Both the position numbers and the translations under genes were made by a program. A stretch of DNA of 64,000 nt from Caulobacter sp. NIBR1757 (GTDB lineage Bacteria > Pseudomonadota > Alphaproteobacteria > Caulobacterales > Caulobacteraceae): assembly GCF_027912495.1 (NCBI RefSeq), contig NZ_CP115463.1, positions 434,001-498,000 of the forward strand, given 5' to 3'. The notes below the pieces were generated by a model that saw nothing but the letters and a program-made list of their open reading frames with translations, ran no database searches and was not told the DNA's origin. Below are positions 27,130 through 33,925 of the stretch, piece by piece (within the stretch, counting starts at the first letter, position 1; each line of letters starts with the position of its first letter).

Positions 27130-27252
27130 CTGTCATCCTCCGGGCCCGCGAAGCGGGAACCGGGGGACCCAGGGCGGCTCTGGAAAGACTCCCAACGGTG
27201 TTCACGCGGACAGTTGGGTCCCCCGGTCCGCTGCGCGGCCGGAGGATGACAG
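27130..27252. repeat. Intergenic inverted-repeat element (family B, copy 1)
   Basis: A 123-bp element bounded by CTGTCATCCTCCGG (27130) and its reverse complement ending at 27252, with inner GGGGGACCCA / TGGGTCCCCC arms. The core between the arms is about 50 bases. The element at 39014-39134 carries the same core in the opposite orientation. This copy lies inside the metX-metW operon. Confidence 0.88.
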
Positions 27253-27285
27253 AGGGGGTTATTCGCCGGACGGGCCTGTGATCCC

Positions 27286-28425
27286 TCACCACCTGCGCCT
27301 CACCGAATCCAGGAAACCGCGCAGCGCCCCGTCCATCACCGGTTCGTCCAGCAGGAAGGCGTCATGGCCCTTGTCGCTCTCGATCTCCAGGAAACTGACC
27401 TCGGCCCCGGCCGCATTCAGCGCCCGCACGATGTGGCGGCTCTCGACCGTCGGATACAGCCAGTCGGAGGTGAAGCTGAGCACGCAGAACTTGACGTCCC
27501 GCGCCCCCTGGAAGGCCTGGGCCAGCACCCCGCCGTGCGGGGCGGCCAGGTCGAAATAGTCCATGGCCCGGGTGATGTAGAGATAGCTGTTGGCGTCGAA
27601 GCGGTTGACGAACGAACCGCCCTGGTGACGCAGGTAGCTTTCGACCTGGAAGTCGGCGTCGAAGCCGAACGACAGGCCGTCGTTCTGCAGCTCGCGGCCG
27701 AACTTCCGCTGCAGGGCGGCCTCCGACAGATAGGTGATGTGGGCCGCCATCCGGGCCACGGCCAGGCCCTTCTCCGGCCGCACCCCGGCTTCCGCATAGG
27801 CCCCGCCGCGCCAGTCGGGATCGGCCATCACCGCCTGGCGACCGACCTCGTGGAAGGCGATGTTCTGGGCCGAGTGGCGGGCGGCGCTGGCCACGCAGAC
27901 CACCGCCTCCAGCCGCTCGGGGTAGTCCGCCGCCCACTGCAGCACCTGCATGCCGCCCATCGAGCCGCCGACCACCGCGGCCAGCTTGCTGATCCCCATG
28001 GCCTCGACCAGCATGGCCTGGGCCCGCACCATGTCGCCGATGGTGATGACCGGGAAGGTCAGGCCGTAGGCCTTGCCCGTGGCCGGATCGACCGACCCCG
28101 GACCGGAAGAGCCGTTGCAGCCGCCGATGACGTTGGAGCAGAGGATGAACCAGTCAGCCGGATCGAGCGGCCGGCCCGGTCCGACGAGCCGCGTCCACCA
28201 GCCCTCCTTGCCCGACACCGGATGCGTGCCGGCGACATGCTGGTCGAGGGTCAGGGCGTGGCAGATGAGGACGGCGTTGGAGCGGTCGGCGTTCAGCGTG
28301 CCGAAACTGCGCCAGGCGATCTCCAGATTGTCCAGTCTGGAGCCGGAATCGAGGGCCAGCGGCCGGTCCGGCCCGAAGGCCCAAACCCCGCTGTCCTGCG
28401 CCGCGATTTCGCTCGATCCGTCCAT
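27286..28425 (-). CDS. metX: Homoserine O-acetyltransferase
   Basis: MetX activates homoserine for methionine synthesis. The 379-residue alpha/beta-hydrolase has the nucleophile elbow [17 protein letters not shown], the oxyanion region [13 protein letters not shown], the acid residue in FTSDWLYPT and the catalytic His in DKGHDAFLL. The segment [17 protein letters not shown] is diagnostic of the MetX family. The ATG at 28425 matches the family's N-terminus; the frame remains open further upstream over the divergent phosphatase gene. It is co-directional with metW, separated by a repeat element. Confidence 0.95.
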   Translation of the reverse strand: MDGSSEIAAQDSGVWAFGPDRPLALDSGSRLDNLEIAWRSFGTLNADRSNAVLICHALTLDQHVAGTHPVSGKEGWWTRLVGPGRPLDPADWFILCSNVIGGCNGSSGPGSVDPATGKAYGLTFPVITIGDMVRAQAMLVEAMGISKLAAVVGGSMGGMQVLQWAADYPERLEAVVCVASAARHSAQNIAFHEVGRQAVMADPDWRGGAYAEAGVRPEKGLAVARMAAHITYLSEAALQRKFGRELQNDGLSFGFDADFQVESYLRHQGGSFVNRFDANSYLYITRAMDYFDLAAPHGGVLAQAFQGARDVKFCVLSFTSDWLYPTVESRHIVRALNAAGAEVSFLEIESDKGHDAFLLDEPVMDGALRGFLDSVRRRW

Positions 28426-28488
28426 GCGGCTCCGATGACCGCGCGCGACGGGGATTGTCAACCGGGCAGGCGGGGTTAGACAGGCGCC

Positions 28489-28998
28489 ATGCACCGCCTG
28501 ATCCTCCTGCGCCACGGCAAGGCCGAACGCACCGCCCCCGGCGGCGACATCGCCCGGCGCCTGACCGACCGGGGCCGCAGCGATGCCGCCCTGATGGGCC
28601 GGGTGCTGGCCGAACGCGACCTGATCCCCGACGTGGCCCTGGTCAGCGCCGCCGCCCGCACCCAGGAAACCTGGGCGGCCGTCAGCCCCGCCTTCCCCAT
28701 GGCGCGGGCCGAGGTGACCCGCGACCTCTACCTCGCCTCCGAAGGCCTGATTCTCAAGCTGGCCGAAGAGCGCGGCGAGACCGCCGGCAGCATCATGGTC
28801 ATCGGCCATAACCCGGGCCTCCACATGCTGGCCATCCACCTGTTGCGCTTGGCCGGCGCCGGCGGCGCCGTCATCGCCCGCGCCGAGGCCAAGTTCGCCA
28901 CCTCAAGCGCCGCGGCCTTCACCTTCGACGCGGCCGGCCGCCCGGCCTACGACGGCCTGTTCCACGCCAGCGACTTCGGCGGCGGGGGCGGCGAATGA
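28489..28998 (+). CDS. SixA-type histidine phosphatase
   Basis: This 169-residue protein of the phosphoglycerate-mutase-like branch has the catalytic RHG in [13 protein letters not shown], a conserved arginine in [10 protein letters not shown] and the second catalytic histidine in [12 protein letters not shown]. SixA enzymes dephosphorylate phosphohistidine in phosphorelay or PTS proteins. It diverges from metX and overlaps the next gene by 4 bases (ATGA). The direct substrate here is unknown; histidine phosphotransfer proteins are abundant in this lineage. Confidence 0.88.
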   Translation: MHRLILLRHGKAERTAPGGDIARRLTDRGRSDAALMGRVLAERDLIPDVALVSAAARTQETWAAVSPAFPMARAEVTRDLYLASEGLILKLAEERGETAGSIMVIGHNPGLHMLAIHLLRLAGAGGAVIARAEAKFATSSAAAFTFDAAGRPAYDGLFHASDFGGGGGE

Positions 28999-29336
28999 CC
29001 CGGATCTACAAGCTGGTCTCGCGCGGCGAATGGGAGGCGGCCAAGGCCTCGGGCGCCTTCCACGGCGCCGCGGTCGACCTCGCCGACGGCTATATCCATT
29101 TCTCGACCGGCGCCCAGGCGGCGGAGACGGCCCGCAAGTATTTCGCCGGCCTGGGCGACATCCTCATCGTCGGCTTCGAGGCCGAAACCCTCGGCCACGG
29201 TCTGAAGTGGGAGCCCTCGCGCGGCGGCGACCTCTTCCCGCACCTCTACGGCCCGCTCGATCCGTCGCTGGCGGTGGAAGAGCGCGATGCGCCTTTGGGC
29301 CAGGACGGCCACATCCAGCTGGGAGCGCTGTCGTGA
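28995..29336 (+). CDS. DUF952 protein
   Basis: A 113-residue protein with the DUF952 pattern: IYKLVSRGEWEAAKASGAFH, then DGYIHFSTGAQAAETARKYF, then LKWEPSRGGDLFPHLYGPL. The family is related in shape to ADP-ribosyltransferase-like folds, but its reaction is unknown. It is translationally coupled to the SixA-type phosphatase. Its stop codon touches the inverted-repeat element that follows. Confidence 0.88.
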   Translation: MTRIYKLVSRGEWEAAKASGAFHGAAVDLADGYIHFSTGAQAAETARKYFAGLGDILIVGFEAETLGHGLKWEPSRGGDLFPHLYGPLDPSLAVEERDAPLGQDGHIQLGALS

Positions 29337-29506
29337 CCTCCCTCCCCGAATGGGGAGGGCAGACGCGCGGTTACGCGCGTCGGGTGGGGAAGTCGGTTCC
29401 CAGCCTGGCAGACCCTGCACTGAGGGGCATAACCGGCCAATGATCGTGACCCACCGCCCCACCCGACGCGCAACGCGCGTCTGCCCTCCCCATTCGGGGA
29501 GGGAGG
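29337..29506. repeat. Intergenic inverted-repeat element (family D)
   Basis: A 170-bp element with perfect 33-bp arms (29337-29369 and 29474-29506). Each arm contains a CCTCCCC-GAAT-GGGGAGG hairpin and CAGACGCGCG / CGCGCGTCTG. It fills the gap exactly between the DUF952 stop (ends 29336) and the pyrD start (29508). Its right end, GGGGAGGGAGG, is the only Shine-Dalgarno-like sequence available to pyrD. Confidence 0.9.
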
Positions 29507-29507
29507 C

Positions 29508-30548
29508 ATGATCCACGACCTCGCCGCCCGCGCCCTGCATCTCCTCGACCCCGAGGACGCCCACGGCCTGACCATCGCCGGTCTCGAAGCGGGTCTCGGC
29601 CCGGTCGACCGTTCCAGGCCGGACCCCATCCTCCGGACGACGCTCGCCGGCCTGACCCTGCCCAGCCCCATCGGCCTGGCCGCCGGCTTCGACAAGAACG
29701 CCCAGGTTCCCGACGCCATGCTCGCCGCCGGCTTCGGCTTCGTCGAATGCGGCACCGTCACCCCGCTGCCCCAGGCCGGCAACCCGCGCCCCCGCCTGTT
29801 CCGGCTGACCCCCGACAGGGCGGTGATCAACCGCATGGGCTTCAACAACGAAGGCCTCGAAGCCTTCGCCGCCCGCCTGGCCAGACGCCCCCGCAAGGGG
29901 ATCGTCGGGGCCAACATCGGGGCCAACAAGGACGCGACGGACCGCACCCAGGACTATGTCACCGGCCTGACCCGCCTGTGGGGACTGGCCGACTACTTCA
30001 CCGTCAACATCTCCTCGCCCAACACCCCCGGCCTGCGCGCGCTGCAGACGAAAGAGGCGCTGGAAGACCTGCTCGGCCGCCTGGCCGAAGCCCGCAAGCC
30101 TCTCCCGGGCGACGCCCCGGTGTTCCTGAAGGTGGCCCCAGACCTCGAGGACGACGAGATCGAGGCCATCGTCGCCGCCAGCGCCGCCCACGGCCTGGCC
30201 GGCATCATCGTTTCCAACACCACCGTAGGCCGGCCGGTCACCCTGATGAGCCGCGCCGCCTCCGAGACCGGCGGCCTCTCCGGCGCCCCCCTGATGGGTC
30301 CCTCGACCTTCATCCTGCGCCGCTTCCACGCCGCCAACGACAAGGGCCTGATCCTCATCGGGGCGGGGGGCGTCGCCTCCGGCGCCGACGCCTACGCCAA
30401 GATCCGCGCCGGGGCCCAGGCGGTGCAGCTCTACTCGGCCATGGTCTATGAAGGCCCGGGCCTGGTGACCCGCATCAAGCGCGATCTTGCCGCCCGTCTG
30501 AGGGCGGACGGCTTCGGCTGCGTGGCCGAGGCCGTCGGCGCATCATGA
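29508..30548 (+). CDS. pyrD: Dihydroorotate dehydrogenase (quinone), class 2
   Basis: PyrD oxidises dihydroorotate to orotate in pyrimidine synthesis and passes electrons to quinone. The 346-residue protein has the short N-terminal amphipathic membrane-docking region (LAARALHLLDPEDAHGLTI), the FMN and substrate segments PIGLAAGFDKNAQVPD, GFVECGTVTPLPQAGNPRPR and NRMGFNNEG, the catalytic serine in TVNISSPNTPGLRALQ, and GAGGVASGADAYAKI. The start codon follows the right end of an inverted repeat by one base, so its ribosome-binding site is part of that repeat. Confidence 0.96.
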   Translation: MIHDLAARALHLLDPEDAHGLTIAGLEAGLGPVDRSRPDPILRTTLAGLTLPSPIGLAAGFDKNAQVPDAMLAAGFGFVECGTVTPLPQAGNPRPRLFRLTPDRAVINRMGFNNEGLEAFAARLARRPRKGIVGANIGANKDATDRTQDYVTGLTRLWGLADYFTVNISSPNTPGLRALQTKEALEDLLGRLAEARKPLPGDAPVFLKVAPDLEDDEIEAIVAASAAHGLAGIIVSNTTVGRPVTLMSRAASETGGLSGAPLMGPSTFILRRFHAANDKGLILIGAGGVASGADAYAKIRAGAQAVQLYSAMVYEGPGLVTRIKRDLAARLRADGFGCVAEAVGAS

Positions 30549-30615
30549 AATTCCCCCACGACGGGAAACTTCGCCGCGTTGCGCGCCCCTCCCGCCTGAC
30601 CTACACCTGACAACC

Positions 30616-32079
30616 ATGGCCGAGGCCGCGCCGCCGCCCGCGACGAAGACCGCTCCTCCGACTCGCCGATGGCTCTGGCCCGGCGGCCTGTCGGCGCGCC
30701 TGCTGGTGCTCACCAGCCTGTTCATCACCCTGGCGGCCCTGTTCATCCTGCCCGCCGCCCTGGCCAGCTTCGAGGAGCAGTGGCTGCTCGACCGCGTGCG
30801 CTCGGCCGAACTGGCCAAGCTGGCCACCGACGTCGCCCCCGACGGCCAGATCACCCAGGAGCTGTCGCGCCAGCTGCTCGACGGGGCGGGCGTGGTCTCG
30901 GTGGCCATCCAGACCGACGGCATGCGCCGCCTGGTGCTGGCCGCGCCACGCACCCTGCCGACCCCCTATCTGGTCGATCTGCGCGAGCAGAACCCGCTGA
31001 GCTGGTTCAGCGCCCCGTTCCAGACCCTGTTCGGCGGCGAGGGCCGCATGGTCCGGATCGTCGCCGAGCCGCGCTTCCTCAAGGACTCCGAGTTCATCGA
31101 CATCGTCGTGCCCGATGACATCCTGCGGGCCGAGCTGATCAGCTACCTCTGGCAGGCGCTGTTCGTCACCGTGTTCGCGGCCATCGTCGTCGGCGGGCTG
31201 GTCTATCTGTCGCTCAACGCCTTCCTGGTGCGGCCGATGCAGCGGATCACCCGCTCCATCGAACGCTTCCGCGCCGATCCGGAAGACCCCGGGGCCCGGG
31301 TCGAGACCAGCGGCCGCCGCGACGAGATCGGCCGCGCCGAGGCCGAGCTCGACCGCATGCAGTCGGACCTGGTGGCGGCGCTCAACAGCCGCGCCCGGCT
31401 GGCGGCGCTCGGCGAGGCGGTGGCCAAGATCAATCACGACCTGCGCAACATGCTGACCAGCGCCCAGATCGCCTCCGACCGGCTGGCGGCCATCGGCGAT
31501 CCCAAGGTCGCCCAGGCCATGCCCCGCCTCGAACGGGCCCTGGACCGGGCCGTCACCCTGGCCACCAACGTCCTGGCCTACGGCCGCGCCGGCGAGGCCG
31601 AGCCGGACCTCAAGGCGGTGCCGTTGCGGGCGGCGCTGGAGGCCGCGGCAGAGGACGCGGCGCTGGAGAAGGACGACGTCGCCCTGAAGGTCGAGGCCCC
31701 GGCCCGGGCGAGCGTCACAGCCGACCCGGACCAGCTGCACCGCATCCTGATGAACCTGATGCGCAACGCCCGCCAGGCGATGGCGGCCATGGCCCGCGAG
31801 GAGCCGGGGCAGATCACCGTCAGTCTGGCGAAGGAGCCGGGCTGGAGCATAGTTCGCATCGCCGACAACGGGCCAGGCCTGCCCGAACGCGCCCTGGCCC
31901 ACCTGTTCCAGCCCTTCGCCGGCTCGGCCCGGCATGGCGGCACGGGCCTCGGCCTGGCCATCTCGCGCGAGCTGGCCCAGGCCCATGGCGGCGATCTGAC
32001 CATGGCCCAGACCGGTCCGGAGGGGACGGTGTTCGAACTGCGCCTGCCGGAACCGGAGAAGCCGAAGAAGAAGAGTTAA
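30616..32079 (+). CDS. Membrane sensor histidine kinase with HAMP domain (orphan)
   Basis: This 487-residue sensor has membrane segments near residues 28-50 and 180-200 flanking a periplasmic domain of about 130 residues. A HAMP domain (FLVRPMQRITRSIERFRADP), a dimerisation helix with His274 in INHDLRNMLTSAQIASDRL, and an ATPase domain ([36 protein letters not shown]) follow. No response regulator gene is adjacent. The segment FSAPFQTLFGGEGRMVRIVA in the periplasmic part may form the sensing surface. The stop codon lies inside the left arm of an inverted repeat. Confidence 0.9.
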   Translation: MAEAAPPPATKTAPPTRRWLWPGGLSARLLVLTSLFITLAALFILPAALASFEEQWLLDRVRSAELAKLATDVAPDGQITQELSRQLLDGAGVVSVAIQTDGMRRLVLAAPRTLPTPYLVDLREQNPLSWFSAPFQTLFGGEGRMVRIVAEPRFLKDSEFIDIVVPDDILRAELISYLWQALFVTVFAAIVVGGLVYLSLNAFLVRPMQRITRSIERFRADPEDPGARVETSGRRDEIGRAEAELDRMQSDLVAALNSRARLAALGEAVAKINHDLRNMLTSAQIASDRLAAIGDPKVAQAMPRLERALDRAVTLATNVLAYGRAGEAEPDLKAVPLRAALEAAAEDAALEKDDVALKVEAPARASVTADPDQLHRILMNLMRNARQAMAAMAREEPGQITVSLAKEPGWSIVRIADNGPGLPERALAHLFQPFAGSARHGGTGLGLAISRELAQAHGGDLTMAQTGPEGTVFELRLPEPEKPKKKS

Positions 32080-32162
32080 TTGGGGACACGCACTATTTTC
32101 GCTTACGTCGCCGCCGGACGTCCGGCAGCGGTTGGGCGAAAATAGTGCGTGTCCCCAATTAA
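32076..32162. repeat. Intergenic inverted-repeat element (family E)
   Basis: An 87-bp element with perfect 27-bp arms (32076-32102 and 32136-32162; ends TTAATTGGGGACACG). It separates two convergent genes, and its TTAA ends supply the TAA stop of both the histidine kinase (32077-32079) and SelO (32159-32161). It probably folds into a cruciform and could stop transcription from both sides. Confidence 0.9.
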
Positions 32163-33574
32163 CTCAGCGCCCAGCCGACCCGGGCGCTCTCGATCGCGTC
32201 CAGCTTGGCATACAGCGGCGCCCAGTCGTCGGCCTCCGCGATCGGCGCCCACAGGGTCTCGACCTCGTCGATCAACATCTCGACCGGCTCCGCCCGCGCG
32301 AACATCGGATGCGCCAGCCGTTCCGGCCGCTGCGCCTCGAAACCGGCCAACAGCCGCCGGAATTCCATGAACGCCTCGCCGCCGTAGACGGCCGCCCGGG
32401 GCCCGGCCATCGCCCGCGCCGCGTCGCCGCAGAACCAGTCGAAGAAGAAGGGCTCCCAGCGCAACGCCTCGCCGCCTTCGGCCAGGGCCTTGAACGAGGC
32501 GTTGACCAGGTCGATGTCGGCGTCAGGTCCCTGGCTCTTCACCCCCAACCGGCCGATCATCGCCGCCATCAGGGCCTCCCGGTAGGCCGGCGCGAACCCG
32601 TTCAGCGCCGCCACCAGCGCGTCACTGTCGGCCACCTGCACCAGGCAGCCGGCCAGCTGCTGCAGATTCCAGAACCCCGCCTCCGGCTGGCGGCCGAAGC
32701 TGTAGAGGCCGGTCTCGTCGAAATAGGCGGCGGTGAAGTTGGGGTCGTTCCTCGGCAGGAAGCGCCAGGGGCCGTAGTCGAAACTCTCGCCGGTGACGAC
32801 CATGTTGTCGGTGTTGAGCACGCCGTGCACGAAACCCGCCGACATCCAGCGGGCGACCAGCCGGGCGGTGCGGGCCACCGTCTCGCCGAGCATCGCGACG
32901 GCGCGATCCGGCGCGTCGGCGAGGTGGGGGAAGTAGGTCTCGACCGCATGATCGACCAGCGCGCCGATGTTGTCGGCCCGCTCATGGAAGGCCTGGCGCT
33001 GGAAGGTCCCGAAGCGGAGGTGGCTGTGCGACAGCCGGGTCAGCACGGCCGAGCGGGTCGGGCTCGGCTCGTCGTTCCGCTGCAGGTCCTCGCCGGTCTC
33101 CACCAGGGAGAAGGCCCGGCTGGTCGGCACGCCCAGCGCTTCCAGCATGGAGGCGGCGAGGATTTCCCGCACCCCGCCCTTGAGGGTCAGCCGCCCATCG
33201 CCGCGGCGCGACCAGGGCGTCTGGCCGCTGCCCTTGGTGGCCAGGTCGAGCAGGCGGTCCGAACCAGCTTCACGCAGCTGCGCGAACAGGAAGCCGCGGC
33301 CATCGCCGAGGTCGGGGTTGTAGCTGCGGAACTGGTGGCCGTGATAGCGCATGGCCAGCGGGCCGGGCTGGTTGTCCGGCAGCGGCTGGAAGCGGCCGAA
33401 GTGGGCGATCCATTCGGCCTCGGTCAGGGTTTCCAGCCCGACCGTTGCGGCGGCTCGCTCATGGCGCCAGCGCAGGCGGGTCTCGGGAAAGTCCGCCGGC
33501 CGCACCGGATCGGAAAACTCCGGTCCCAGGGTCATGAAGCGCGGATCGGGGCGATAGGCGGTGGAGACGGGCAT
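32159..33574 (-). CDS. selO: Protein adenylyltransferase SelO (YdiU family)
   Basis: SelO is a pseudokinase-fold enzyme that transfers AMP to Ser/Thr/Tyr of target proteins. The 471-residue protein has family features: the glycine-rich ATP site region DLATKGSGQTPWSRRGDGRL, TLKGGVREILAASMLEALGV, the substitute catalytic loop GFVHGVLNTDNMVVTGESFD and FDYGPWRFL. No selenocysteine-type C-terminus is present (it ends RVGWALS). The ATG at 33574 (MPVSTAYRPDPRF) is chosen. The frame continues upstream but without family-like sequence. It converges with the histidine kinase gene across the family E repeat. Confidence 0.93.
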   Translation of the reverse strand: MPVSTAYRPDPRFMTLGPEFSDPVRPADFPETRLRWRHERAAATVGLETLTEAEWIAHFGRFQPLPDNQPGPLAMRYHGHQFRSYNPDLGDGRGFLFAQLREAGSDRLLDLATKGSGQTPWSRRGDGRLTLKGGVREILAASMLEALGVPTSRAFSLVETGEDLQRNDEPSPTRSAVLTRLSHSHLRFGTFQRQAFHERADNIGALVDHAVETYFPHLADAPDRAVAMLGETVARTARLVARWMSAGFVHGVLNTDNMVVTGESFDYGPWRFLPRNDPNFTAAYFDETGLYSFGRQPEAGFWNLQQLAGCLVQVADSDALVAALNGFAPAYREALMAAMIGRLGVKSQGPDADIDLVNASFKALAEGGEALRWEPFFFDWFCGDAARAMAGPRAAVYGGEAFMEFRRLLAGFEAQRPERLAHPMFARAEPVEMLIDEVETLWAPIAEADDWAPLYAKLDAIESARVGWALS

Positions 33575-33925
33575 TCTGGCCAGATGCGGTCGAACCGCGC
33601 TCGCCACAAGCCCGGACTTGCTTGCGGCTTCCCGGCCGATGGCGCCGCAGAAAGCGGCAGCCGCGTCTCTGCCGCCAAGGGCGCCCACAAAAGCGGCGCT
33701 TTTGATTCATGCGTCAGAATAACGAAGTTTTTTGACGCCTCTGCTGTCACATCCCTGACACGAGATGGCCGTTTTCCGTTGTGTTACAAGGGATTAATCT
33801 TGCCGGATGACGTCCCGCGACCCTAGGCACAGGCGTCAAGTTGATAGGGCTTCCTCGGTCCCGTCTTCCTCCCCAAACCCGTGCGGCTGACACCCGCGCG
33901 CAATAAACTTTGCCCAGGACATGAC
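33575..33925. other. Divergent promoter region between selO and the TonB-dependent receptor
   Basis: A 351-base gap. The central part (33720-33800) is A/T-rich, with TTTTTTGACG and GTTACAAGGGATTAATC resembling promoter sequence, and it contains a Pho-box-like pair. No ORF or riboswitch was recognised. Confidence 0.5.
33744..33761 (+). promoter_or_regulatory. Candidate Pho box upstream of the TonB-dependent receptor
   Basis: CTGTCAC-ATCC-CTGACAC reads as two 7-base half-sites spaced by 4, like the PhoB consensus CTGTCAT-N4-CTGTCAT, with one mismatch in the second unit core. It lies 165 bases upstream of the receptor start and close to promoter-like A/T-rich DNA. The genome clearly has a PhoB system. 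The match is short and may be chance. Confidence 0.4.

Noticed and set aside
28426..28488. SAM-type riboswitch upstream of metX
   Set aside because: The 63-base divergent gap to the SixA-type gene is too short and shows no recognisable SAM-II or SAM/SAH fold. Only a TTGACA-like -35 was seen, without a good -10.
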